This document shows, one piece after another, positions 16,798-25,773 of a stretch of DNA of 64,000 nt (the stretch's first letter is position 1; every line of letters begins with the position of its first letter). A program made the translations under genes and the position numbers. Origin of the DNA: Candidatus Cloacimonadota bacterium (GTDB lineage Bacteria > Cloacimonadota > Cloacimonadia > Cloacimonadales > TCS61). The notes under the pieces are model-generated. The model did not search any database, had not been told where the DNA came from, and worked only from the letters and a program-made list of their open reading frames with translations. Where the stretch lies: the NCBI GenBank assembly GCA_021734835.1, contig JAIPIH010000011.1, forward strand, positions 1 to 64,000, read 5' to 3'.

Positions 16798-19700
16798 ATG
16801 AAGGTGAATAATTCAGCGGACAGGAGTATTTATATGAAAGCAGCTCCGATGAAAAAAAATATGGAAAGCAAAACGGAATTTAAGTCCTGGCGGACGTTTT
16901 CCATTTTTATCAGCAGTACATTTTTAGATATGCAGGCGGAAAGAGATTATCTGAAGCATATTATCTTTCCCAGAGTTGAAGAGGAACTGAGGAAAAACCG
17001 GATCAGGCTGGAAACAGTTGATCTGCGCTGGGGTGTGGATACATCCTCTATTAAGGATGAATCTGAACGAGAGGCAAAGGTATTGCAGGTTTGCCTGGAA
17101 GAGATCAGGCGTTGCCGTCCTTTCTTTATCGGCCTGCTGGGTGACCGTTATGGCTGGATACCGCCGGAAGAGCGGATGAAAGATGCGATTAGAAAGGAAA
17201 CGAATCTTAAACATAAAAAAGATAAAAGCGTTACTGCCCTGGAAATCGAGTTTGGCGTACTCGCCAGTGAAGAACAATTGAACCGCAGTGTTTTTTATTT
17301 TAGAGATCCGCTGCCTTATGAAACTTTTCCAGTTAAATTAGCTGCTAAATATTGTGATGAATATGATCCGAAGCTGACAGTAAAAGAAAAATCAGAGCGG
17401 AAAACTGCTTTAGTTAATCTGAAAGCTGATATTAGAGATCATTTTAAGAAAAAGAATTTAAAGAATAAGGTGAAAACCTATCCAGTAACCTGGGATGCTG
17501 TGCAAAATAAAATAGTTGATCTTAATGCCTGGGGTGAAATGGTTTATGAAGATATTATCCGGGAATGCATGGCTCAGGCTGAGATCACCGAAGATAAAGT
17601 CGCAAAGAATGTATATGAGCAGGAAGTATTATTGCTGGATGCTTTTATTGAGGATCATACTCATGTTACGATCATCAAAACTGACACTGGAGAAAAAGAG
17701 GTTTCAACTTTTTGCGGTCGAGAAGAATTAATTAAGGAACTGAGGGAGCATTTACTCATTGAGGATAAAGAGAAGTGGGGACTGGCGCTGACTGGAGAAA
17801 GTGGTTCCGGGAAAAGTGCAGTATTTTCCAGAGTACATAGATTGATGCAGGAAGAAGATTGTTTCCTGCTGGCACATTCTGCCGGGATATCCCCACGCTC
17901 AAGAAACGTGGCAGACCTGTTACATAAATGGAACTGGCAAATGAGTAAATTTATGGGGATTGAATATGAAATGGATAAACCGAAACAGATAGATCGGATT
18001 ATACTTGATAATCCAAATCTAAGGCAAGGTGAACTGGATTCTTTGAAACCAGAATTTGAGATTGAGGAAATCACGAATAAATTCAAGGAACTACTTTTTA
18101 CAATAGCTGAAAATGAGCAGATTGTTATTCTGATAGATGCACTGGATCGTTTTGAACCTACTGCCAGGGCACAGAATATGACATGGTTACCGCAGGTGAT
18201 GGCAGGCAAAGTGCGGGTTCTGTGCACAGCAATCACGGGTACGGAAGGTAAAGCGGTGAAATATCATGCTGGAAAATTACTTTCCAGAGACATAGACCAT
18301 TTTACTATAGCAGAAGCTAATGAGATGCTGGAAATGCTTTGCATCAAGCAGCATAAAAGCCTTCCATCTAAGGTGAAAAAAGCTATTCTGGAAACGAAAA
18401 GAGATGATGGCTTGATTGCCTGCTCCAGTCCTTTATGGCTGAGCCTGGCTGTTAATATCCTGATGGCAATGGATAATCAAGACTTTGAAGAAATCCGGAA
18501 ACGTGAAGGAAGACCTGATCAGGCAATAAATGAATTTATGATAAAGCTTGTCCGTGAATATCCTACTGCTCCGGGTCCGTTATTCCTCAACCTGGTCTAT
18601 AAAGCAGCTTCATATTTTGGTGAAGATTTTACCAGAAAGGTATTTGACTATCTTGCCTGCAGCCGCAATGGACTGCGTGAAAGTGATTTGGAGAAACTTA
18701 TTCCAGAACCTGCAGAAAAATGGGATGCACTAACCTTTGCCAGAATTAGACTATGGTTCAGTGCCCATATTCGGAATGAGGGCGAAAACCTGCAATGGAA
18801 CCTGGCACATTCCATATTACGGAAATCTATATTGGCTGAGATTGATCAGGAAGACAAGAAGAACATTCATAACCAAATAGCTGATTATTTGCTGACCTTA
18901 CCTGAAATTGATGATCTTAGAATATCCGAGACGATGTTTCACCTGATGAAAGCTGGAAATGCTGAAAAGGCACTGGATTATTATATTTCTTACTTACCAG
19001 AGGAAAATCGGGGTTCTACTGCAGTATTAGCAGAAGCAATTTCCAAAGATGAAAAGAACCTTGACTGGTGTTTTGACATTTTAAGAGCAGCCGGTGAAAT
19101 TGAGCAAAAGATCATGAGACTGGCACCTCGCTATATATATGACCTGAATGACGCACTGAAAGTGGATGGCAAATTAATTGAAAGAGAGAAATTACTTGTA
19201 ACTTTGCATGATCATATCAAAGCTCATACCAACCTTTCTGATAATGAAGATTTTGGCTATGATTTTGCTGCCTTAAATGAGAAACTGGGATCAATTTATC
19301 AGTCTCTTGGTAAGTTGGATCAGGCGTTGGAGTTTTATAACAAAGATGCAGAGCTTTCCAAAGAACTTTATGAGAGCAATCCCCGGAATGAGAGTCTGAA
19401 AAATGGTCTGGCAATTTCTTATGAGAAACTGGGATCAATTTATCAGTCTCTTGGTAAGTTGGATCAGGCGTTGGAGTTTTATAATCTTGAAGTTGATCTA
19501 TTTAAAGAACTTTATGAGAGCAATCCCCGGAATGAGAGTCTGAAAAATGGTCTGGCAATTTCTTATTCGAAACTGGGAGAAATTTATCAGTCTCTTGGTA
19601 AGTTGGATCAGGCGTTGGAGTTTTATAACAAAGATGCAGAGCTTTCCAAAGAACTTTATGAGAGCAATCCCAACAATGTTGGATTATTGGAAGGCTTGGG

Positions 19701-19857
19701 AATATCTTATTATAAAATGGCAATGATAAAAAAAGAGATGGGTAATGATCAGGGTGGTAGAGCAAATTTTGTAGATTGGAAGAAGATAATCTGCTTTCTA
19801 GCAGAAAATTTTTCGCAGGTTCCGAAATATCAGGAATGGAAACGGGTAGAATATTGA
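16798..19857 (+). CDS. DUF4062-NACHT-TPR STAND protein with near-identical TPR repeats
   Basis: The 1019-aa protein is a close paralog of the 9930 product. It has DUF4062 (FSIFISSTFLDMQAERD, VDLRWGVD), Walker A GESGSGKS (333-340), Walker B VILIDALDRFE (about 443-453), then a TPR block at about 820-990. The TPR block contains three 48-residue units that are almost identical in DNA. It lacks the long helical tail of the 9930 protein. The ATG at 16798 follows a GAGAAG-like site; an in-frame ATG at 16861 would give a start closer to that of the paralog. Likely an NLR-like sensor whose TPR part forms the recognition surface. Confidence 0.88.
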   Translation: MKVNNSADRSIYMKAAPMKKNMESKTEFKSWRTFSIFISSTFLDMQAERDYLKHIIFPRVEEELRKNRIRLETVDLRWGVDTSSIKDESEREAKVLQVCLEEIRRCRPFFIGLLGDRYGWIPPEERMKDAIRKETNLKHKKDKSVTALEIEFGVLASEEQLNRSVFYFRDPLPYETFPVKLAAKYCDEYDPKLTVKEKSERKTALVNLKADIRDHFKKKNLKNKVKTYPVTWDAVQNKIVDLNAWGEMVYEDIIRECMAQAEITEDKVAKNVYEQEVLLLDAFIEDHTHVTIIKTDTGEKEVSTFCGREELIKELREHLLIEDKEKWGLALTGESGSGKSAVFSRVHRLMQEEDCFLLAHSAGISPRSRNVADLLHKWNWQMSKFMGIEYEMDKPKQIDRIILDNPNLRQGELDSLKPEFEIEEITNKFKELLFTIAENEQIVILIDALDRFEPTARAQNMTWLPQVMAGKVRVLCTAITGTEGKAVKYHAGKLLSRDIDHFTIAEANEMLEMLCIKQHKSLPSKVKKAILETKRDDGLIACSSPLWLSLAVNILMAMDNQDFEEIRKREGRPDQAINEFMIKLVREYPTAPGPLFLNLVYKAASYFGEDFTRKVFDYLACSRNGLRESDLEKLIPEPAEKWDALTFARIRLWFSAHIRNEGENLQWNLAHSILRKSILAEIDQEDKKNIHNQIADYLLTLPEIDDLRISETMFHLMKAGNAEKALDYYISYLPEENRGSTAVLAEAISKDEKNLDWCFDILRAAGEIEQKIMRLAPRYIYDLNDALKVDGKLIEREKLLVTLHDHIKAHTNLSDNEDFGYDFAALNEKLGSIYQSLGKLDQALEFYNKDAELSKELYESNPRNESLKNGLAISYEKLGSIYQSLGKLDQALEFYNLEVDLFKELYESNPRNESLKNGLAISYSKLGEIYQSLGKLDQALEFYNKDAELSKELYESNPNNVGLLEGLGISYYKMAMIKKEMGNDQGGRANFVDWKKIICFLAENFSQVPKYQEWKRVEY
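19279..19710 (+). repeat. Three tandem 144-bp repeats coding TPR units
   Basis: Units begin at 19279, 19423 and 19567, exactly 144 bp (48 codons) apart. Units one and two differ at few positions, and unit three diverges only near its 3' end. This near-identity at silent sites means recent expansion or homogenisation. Confidence 0.85.
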
Positions 19858-20186
19858 GCTGCTTTGCAGCAGTGATCAGTGATCAGTAATCGGTGATCGG
19901 TGATTGGAATGGGGAGGGATCGAGGGAGATGAAGATGGGAAGATGAGAAGATGAGAAGATGAGAAGAGAGGGAGATGAAGGAGTGAGGGAACAAGGGAAC
20001 GAAGGGGAGAAGGGGGGAGGGGGAGAAGGGAGTGACAAAGCGACGGCGGGAAATTGAGAAAAATCGTAAGTGGTTAGCGGTTAGTGGTTAATAGTTAGTG
20101 GTTAATAGTTAATCGTTAGTAGTTAGTGGTAAGTTGACAATTAGCAGGCTAATAGAAATAATAATATTGTCCGGAAATTATTTTTC
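19858..20186. repeat. Intergenic simple-repeat tract (purine-rich and GTTAGTGG-type)
   Basis: Short imperfect units follow one another: TGATCAG/TAATCGG units (about 19871-19905), GATGAGAA-type purine units (about 19915-20040), then GGTTAGTGGTTAATAG-type units (about 20070-20140). No ORF or RNA gene is credible here. The purine-rich type recurs at 41800-42030, 47600-47745, 52520-52860 and near 62215. Confidence 0.75.
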
Positions 20187-20214
20187 TTGATACTTAAGCT
20201 ATATTTTTTATAAT
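20187..20214 (+). promoter_or_regulatory. Putative sigma70-type promoter for the 20270 gene
   Basis: TTGATA (20187-20192) and a perfect TATAAT (20209-20214) are 16 nt apart and lie 55 nt before the ATG of the secreted-protein gene. Confidence 0.55.
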
Positions 20215-20269
20215 ACACATAGTATTTTCGTAGGTAAATCAGAGGACAGAAATATTAGAAGGGGGTATT

Positions 20270-21469
20270 ATGAGGATAACATTAATTGTTACTTTATTTA
20301 TGTGTCTGGCAAATTTAGCAGGTGATTATCAAGTTGAGACACTGGATAATGAATATAGGCTTTACTGTAATGAGCATCACTTTTTGTCTTTGATCACTGA
20401 TTATGGCGTTTGTGCAATTAGACCGCATCCGGGAAACGATGTTAACGGGTGGGGGAGTACGCTTTATATGCAACCGTTTTTACCGGGAGCAATATTAGGG
20501 CATACGATTATAGAAAACATAAACGCTAATGATGAAGGAGTTTATATTTCCTGTACAGGACTGGTTTCGTATGGGGAGACGGGAAATTGGGGTGATTGGG
20601 ATTCTGAACTCACATTTACATTTTCGGTAGCAGAAAAGTTAATCCTTGGCATTGGAGATTATAATATTCAACTAACTGAGGAGCTTTCAGCATTGAGTGG
20701 TGATCTGAATTTATATAAGATCGCCAGTAATTATCTGTATGATGTCCCACTATTAGAATCGCCTTATTGGGGAGACACGGGTGACATGGAATACGCAGAA
20801 GTGTATGGTTCTGATCCTGGATTCCCATTAATTTGGAATCCCGTAGAAAATCCGGGATATTTCCCGGGATTTGTTACAGACTCTTTATCTGTATATGTAT
20901 CAGGGCAATATAATAACATTGATACCGCAGCTCAGGGTTATGAACCTATTGAACCTGCCTGGAAGCCATCGCTATCCGTTACGTTGGATTCTGAGGAAAG
21001 CGCTGAAATGGTCTTTGGTGCTATCTATGATCTGGAGCTTGCGAGTGAATTCTGGTCAGATAATATTGGAATAACCCCTTTAATCCTTAATGATACAGCA
21101 CAGACCGGATTCAATTTTACTTTCTGTTTTGCATCATCTACTGATGAACCGGAAGTTTATGTGACAGAGGATTTTATAAGTGACGGTATAGAATTCACAT
21201 TATATCCAAATCCTTTGATCTTATCTGGAAAGAATGCCAGAAACGAACTGACACTACATATTGACAATAATGACCGAAACACACTGGACGATCTTTTGCT
21301 GGGGATTTATAATATTAAGGGTCAGGTAATTAAAGACAATATCTTTCTCGATCCATCAGATAATGAAATCATAATAAGCAGTAACTATTTTCAGCAGCCA
21401 GGCGTTTATCTGATCAAATTCAAGACTTCGGGAATTACAGAGTATAGAAAACTAATAGTACTCAGATAA
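20270..21469 (+). CDS. Secreted protein with type IX-like C-terminal sorting domain
   Basis: The 399-aa protein has a signal peptide (residues 1 to about 18, hydrophobic core after MRIT). A beta-rich body of unknown function follows, rich in Asp, Asn, Gly and aromatic residues. The last 85 residues match the type IX secretion C-terminal domain: FTLYPNPL, then LGIYNIKGQVI, then PGVYLIKF and a final LIVLR strand. Such domains direct export through the outer membrane and surface attachment. AAGGGGG precedes the ATG and a promoter is visible upstream. It is flanked by simple repeats and a large hairpin and is unrelated to the surrounding immune-type genes. Confidence 0.82.
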   Translation: MRITLIVTLFMCLANLAGDYQVETLDNEYRLYCNEHHFLSLITDYGVCAIRPHPGNDVNGWGSTLYMQPFLPGAILGHTIIENINANDEGVYISCTGLVSYGETGNWGDWDSELTFTFSVAEKLILGIGDYNIQLTEELSALSGDLNLYKIASNYLYDVPLLESPYWGDTGDMEYAEVYGSDPGFPLIWNPVENPGYFPGFVTDSLSVYVSGQYNNIDTAAQGYEPIEPAWKPSLSVTLDSEESAEMVFGAIYDLELASEFWSDNIGITPLILNDTAQTGFNFTFCFASSTDEPEVYVTEDFISDGIEFTLYPNPLILSGKNARNELTLHIDNNDRNTLDDLLLGIYNIKGQVIKDNIFLDPSDNEIIISSNYFQQPGVYLIKFKTSGITEYRKLIVLR

Positions 21470-21595
21470 CTTGAACCTGACTTGAGCGATTGTTAACCGC
21501 CAGACTACGTTCTTCAGTCTCGGTTAACAGAAAGCGCAGAAGAAGAAAAAAAATAAACCTTAACTTTTCTTTTTGTAACATCTTAGTGCCTAATA

Positions 21596-21699
21596 GGTAC
21601 CATTAAGGTTCCTCTTAGGAGCCACAACAAGGGACAATCTAGCATTTTTTTGTTAGATTGTTCTTTGTTGTGGCTCTTTCTACCAACCTTAATGGCACC
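21596..21699. repeat. 104-bp imperfect palindrome with 49-nt arms
   Basis: Left arm 21596-21644 and right arm 21651-21699 are complementary over 49 nt, with about a dozen mismatches concentrated in the middle. The loop is six T. It lies 127 nt after the secreted-protein gene. It may be a strong terminator, a MITE or another mobile palindrome. Confidence 0.7.
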
Positions 21700-22315
21700 T
21701 TATTACTTCCTATATATATCATTAGCATATAGAAAACACTTCAAATTCAGGACAGACATTATTCGAAATATAAAATAACTTGAAATCAAAAAGAAAGTAG
21801 TGATATTTTACGGAAATTTGCCGGAAATCTTAAATCTACAGATATTAACTTTTCAAAGCTAAACCAGGAATTTTATAATTTGTGAGTTAAAAAAGGGTAA
21901 CTCACTAATTAACTGAAAAATATGAGGATTGTATGTCAGAAGGAGTATCGATTGGTTTCACTTGTACCATTTATATCATTTAATTTCAACCGTTTATATC
22001 AACCAGAAATAATAGAAACTAATTTTATTTTAAAGTAAACAAAACAAAAGTTCTTGACATGCATTAGAATAATTTACAGATATGATCACATAAACATTGA
22101 TTAGCAGATTTGCCGGATTTTCGCAGGAATAGTTCTTTCAACAAAATGTGTATTATCTGTTTAAATCATTTGATGATATTAGTTACCATGTTGCTTATGA
22201 TACAAAGACAATGATTTGAATATGTTGTATTGATTTTGTTTCCGAGCAAAATTTAAGGAATAACAGGGAAAAACTGAAATGCCCAAAAATATTGATATGT
22301 TAGAAGGAGTGATGA
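21700..22315. other. Intergenic leader region of the 22316 operon
   Basis: No gene is credible in this AT-rich stretch. A small hairpin pairs 21882-21889 (GTGAGTTA) with 21898-21905. A consensus TTGACA at 22054-22059 has only weak -10 candidates (CAGATA at 17 nt, TATAAT-like TATGAT at 21 nt). AAGGAG at 22304-22309 is the ribosome site for ATG 22316. Confidence 0.4.
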
Positions 22316-25258
22316 ATGGGAAATATTGAAACAAAGCAGATTATTGTCACCGGAGATATTACACTGGATAAAAACATCTACAAAGGCTTAAGAGAAAAAC
22401 CGGAAGATAACAAATATGGAACTCAAATTATAGAAGAAAGGGGTGGAGCATATCTAATATATGAATTAGTAAAAAAATTAACTGGAGAATATACTGAAAA
22501 AGCTATAAAAAAGAACAATAAAACACATGACGAGTTAGATAAACTTAAGAGTAAAATCGACGATGTAACTGACAAGGAAGAAATTAGTAAATTAAAAGAA
22601 GATATTGCGAAAAAGAATAAATCATTTATTGATTATTATAATACGATATTTGGACTAAATCAAAGTATATTTGATTTAGGTGATAAATTTCCTTCCTGTC
22701 TGGAAACGTATGCCAATTGGGAAAAATATGGATATGATATCCCAAAAGAATTTCAAGAGGAATTAAAAAACAAGGAAAAGAAATCAGAAAAAAATATTCA
22801 ATTCTGGAAAGTCTCTTCACTTTTAGGATTTGGTGCCGAGAAAATTGTATCAAAGGATGGGGTTTGCAAAAAAATAGAATTGATCAAAAACTTTTACAAA
22901 AAATACAAAAAAGATTTATCTGATATAGAAGAACCTGAGATATTAGTTCTTGATGACGGCGGTAATAATTTCCGAAATGATATAGGTGCCTGGAAATATC
23001 TATTATATAAGAATTCAAAGGCGAAATCAAAACTTAAACCAAAAGAACAGATAAAACATATAATCATTAAATCAGCATATCCGGTAGCTCATGGAGAATT
23101 ATTTAAAAAACTAACGGAACATTTCAAAGAGAAACTTATCATAATAGTATCAATAGATGAAATCAGGAAAGAGGATGTGCTGGTATCTAAGGGAGTATCG
23201 TGGGAACAAACAGCACTCGATCTCATCAATGAACTAAATGATAATCAATCAATCAGGAGGTTATTAAATTGCAAACACCTGATAATTAATTTCCAGTCTG
23301 AAGGTGCACTATATGTGGAAATGGATAATAAAGAGATAAAGAAGTGTCGTTTGGTCTTTGATCCTGAATACCTGGAAGGAGAATGGATCAAATCCAAGGG
23401 AATTGATGACTGCATTATTGGCGCTATGAGTTGCTTTACATCAGCAATTGTTTATGGATTATTAGGCAACAATCTCAATATAGAAACCACAATCATTCAG
23501 GCATTATCCGCAATGAGATATTATAAAATATTTGGACACGGTTCCAATGAGATATTGCCAGAATTTCCGGTAGAAGGCATTTGTCAGGAAATTATAACAC
23601 CCAGATCAAAGTTTGCCTCTGCCTTTGTTCCAATACCTGATTCTGGAATTGAAAGTAAAAATGTATTAAAAGATGGATGTGGAAAAGAAGTCGATTATAC
23701 ATGTTTTCATAATTTAAATTGGACAATTCTCGAAGGAAATTACAGATTGGATTCATTAAGTCAACCTTTATATGATACTGGTTGCAGGTATGCTCTTTTA
23801 GGAGATAAAGAGTTGGCTAATACACCAGTTTTGAAAATGAATAAATTTGTCACTTACGACCGTCGGGAAATCGAAGCATTAAGAAATATAATAAACCTTG
23901 CTGAAGACTATATCAATAGTAAAAAAGTAGATAAACCCTTATCAATAGCTGTATTCGGTTCTTCCGGTTCAGGGAAGTCTTTTGTTGTTAAACAATTAAA
24001 TGAACATCTTAAATTAGATCTGTTAGAATTCAATTTATCGCAGTTTGTTGACGTACATGAGCTTGAAGGTGCTTTTCACCAGATTCGAGATATAATATTG
24101 AAAGCTAAAATTCCCCTTGTCTTTTGGGATGAATTTGATTCCCAGGCTTACAGATGGCTGCAGTATCTGCTTGCCCCTATGCAGGATGGTTGTTTCCAGG
24201 AAGGTCAATTAATTCATCCTATTGGAAAATGCATCTTTATTTTTGCAGGAGCAACAAGCCGTACTTATCAGACTTTTGGTGTTAAGAAACCAGTATACCC
24301 CAAGCCGAAAACTCCAAATATAGCAGAAATGAAAATTAAGTATGAATTCGATTTAAAAAGGCATATTGACTTTATTCTTAAGAAAGGTCCAGATTTCAAA
24401 AGCAGGCTGAGTGGTTATCTAAATGTGAAAGGTCCCAACAAACTTGAATGCCTTGATGAAAATGGAGATGTCCAGTTAGAAAATGGAAATCCTGTATACG
24501 ACCAAAGTGATATTTTCTTTCCAATAAGACGAGCATTAATTATACGCAATAGATTAGGTGCTGAAGGATCAAGAGAGTTAGATATTGATCAGGGATTATT
24601 GAATGCCCTAATCAAAATTGATAAATACGAGCATGGGTGTCGTTCTATAGGGCAGATTCTTTCCAGTTTGAAATCAAGTAACAATACAAGATTTCAAAGA
24701 TCAAATCTTCCACCATTTAATGTATCATCCATGTTATTGAATTATAAAAAATTTATTGAGTATCTAAGTGAAATAAAACCATTCGATTTTATTCCTTATA
24801 AAATTGCTCCTGAGATTCATAACAATTGGAAGGCGATTGGCGATAAAGATGGTTGGAAACTGGAATATCATAAGGATTATAACTATTTACCTGCCCATCT
24901 TAAGGATGAGAATATTGCAGCAGCAAGAAGGATATCCGATATCCTGGCTATAGTAGGGTTGATGATAGTTTCGAAAAATGAGAAAGATTTTTATGATGAA
25001 GTGAACTTCGAAAAAATTCTTAATAAAGGCAACAACCTTGAAAAACTGGCAATTGAAGAGCATAAGAGATGGAAGGAATTTAAAGAATTACGGAAATGGG
25101 ATTATAACCCTGATAGGAATGATGATCGAAAATTGCACAATTGTTATTGTGACTGGAATAAACTAATTCCCAAAGATCAGAATAAAGATAAGGATGCAAT
25201 TCGTAATTATCCCGTGGTATTAAACGCTGCAGGTTTCATTATTGTAAAAAAGAAATGA
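22316..25258 (+). CDS. Ribokinase-like/AAA ATPase/RyR multidomain protein
   Basis: The 980-aa protein begins IIVTGDITLDKNIY, followed by RGGAYLIYEL, an opening like that of PfkB/ribokinase-fold kinases. The strand LVLDDGGNNFR and the segment IDDCIIGAMSCF (in place of the usual catalytic GAGD) continue this divergent fold to about residue 480. An AAA-type ATPase follows with Walker A GSSGSGKS (about 547-555) and Walker B PLVFWDEFDS (about 600-609). The last 80 residues (LAIEEHKRWKEF, KWDYNPDRND, RNYPVVLNAAGF) form a RyR domain. A coiled, lysine-rich stretch lies at about 55-110. It starts a tightly spaced gene series. A ligand-gated ATPase that licenses the downstream effectors is plausible but inferred. 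Confidence 0.72.
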   Translation: MGNIETKQIIVTGDITLDKNIYKGLREKPEDNKYGTQIIEERGGAYLIYELVKKLTGEYTEKAIKKNNKTHDELDKLKSKIDDVTDKEEISKLKEDIAKKNKSFIDYYNTIFGLNQSIFDLGDKFPSCLETYANWEKYGYDIPKEFQEELKNKEKKSEKNIQFWKVSSLLGFGAEKIVSKDGVCKKIELIKNFYKKYKKDLSDIEEPEILVLDDGGNNFRNDIGAWKYLLYKNSKAKSKLKPKEQIKHIIIKSAYPVAHGELFKKLTEHFKEKLIIIVSIDEIRKEDVLVSKGVSWEQTALDLINELNDNQSIRRLLNCKHLIINFQSEGALYVEMDNKEIKKCRLVFDPEYLEGEWIKSKGIDDCIIGAMSCFTSAIVYGLLGNNLNIETTIIQALSAMRYYKIFGHGSNEILPEFPVEGICQEIITPRSKFASAFVPIPDSGIESKNVLKDGCGKEVDYTCFHNLNWTILEGNYRLDSLSQPLYDTGCRYALLGDKELANTPVLKMNKFVTYDRREIEALRNIINLAEDYINSKKVDKPLSIAVFGSSGSGKSFVVKQLNEHLKLDLLEFNLSQFVDVHELEGAFHQIRDIILKAKIPLVFWDEFDSQAYRWLQYLLAPMQDGCFQEGQLIHPIGKCIFIFAGATSRTYQTFGVKKPVYPKPKTPNIAEMKIKYEFDLKRHIDFILKKGPDFKSRLSGYLNVKGPNKLECLDENGDVQLENGNPVYDQSDIFFPIRRALIIRNRLGAEGSRELDIDQGLLNALIKIDKYEHGCRSIGQILSSLKSSNNTRFQRSNLPPFNVSSMLLNYKKFIEYLSEIKPFDFIPYKIAPEIHNNWKAIGDKDGWKLEYHKDYNYLPAHLKDENIAAARRISDILAIVGLMIVSKNEKDFYDEVNFEKILNKGNNLEKLAIEEHKRWKEFKELRKWDYNPDRNDDRKLHNCYCDWNKLIPKDQNKDKDAIRNYPVVLNAAGFIIVKKK

Positions 25259-25276
25259 TACAATAAGGAAAATTAA

Positions 25277-25744
25277 ATGAAAAGTGCAAAGAATAATCTT
25301 CTGAAAGAAGTAAATAATTCTGATACCTGGAAACATTACAAGAAAACAAATCCAATGTGGGCGAAGAAGCTGGAAGAAGCGATAACTATTCAAACCCTGG
25401 AAGGAGAGCTAACATATAACAAGGGAGATTATCTTTGCAAGGGACAATCGGGTGATATCTGGGGGCAAAAGGAAGAATCATTATTTAAGAAATATGAGCC
25501 TGATCCAAAATCCAAACCTGATAAGGAAGGCTGGCAGAAATTTGTACCTAAACCTGATGCCAGCGGTGTGATGGCTGCTCAGATAGATCACGAATTTACT
25601 ATCGATCACCCAGACTGGGGAATTTTTCAGGGTAATCCAGGAGACTATCTTGTGAAAAGCTTTGAAGACAAAGATACAGAATTCCAGGAAGATGTCTGGA
25701 TAGTGAAGAAAGAGATATTTGATACTGCTTATGAGAAGGTATAA
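25277..25744 (+). CDS. Small PGDYG-motif protein, copy 1
   Basis: The 155-aa protein has two related halves, each with a GDY motif: NKGDYLCKG (about 54-62) and NPGDYLVKS (about 121-129). WGQKEESLFKKYEP follows the first and VWIVKKEIF the second. The second motif recalls the Pfam PGDYG family. It lies 18 nt after the AAA/RyR gene and 29 nt before the Nudix-TIR gene. The 33408 gene encodes a clear paralog, and a fragment remains at 27410-27490. As each copy precedes an effector-type gene, it may be an adaptor, a substrate-binding partner or an antitoxin-like protein. No catalytic residues can be assigned. Confidence 0.68.
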   Translation: MKSAKNNLLKEVNNSDTWKHYKKTNPMWAKKLEEAITIQTLEGELTYNKGDYLCKGQSGDIWGQKEESLFKKYEPDPKSKPDKEGWQKFVPKPDASGVMAAQIDHEFTIDHPDWGIFQGNPGDYLVKSFEDKDTEFQEDVWIVKKEIFDTAYEKV

Positions 25745-25773
25745 GAAATTTTAGGTTAAGTATAGGAGGAAAG

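Noticed and set aside
19915-20040. Purine-rich repeats as a CRISPR array or origin
   Set aside because: Units are short, imperfect and without spacers; no DnaA-box cluster or cas gene is visible.
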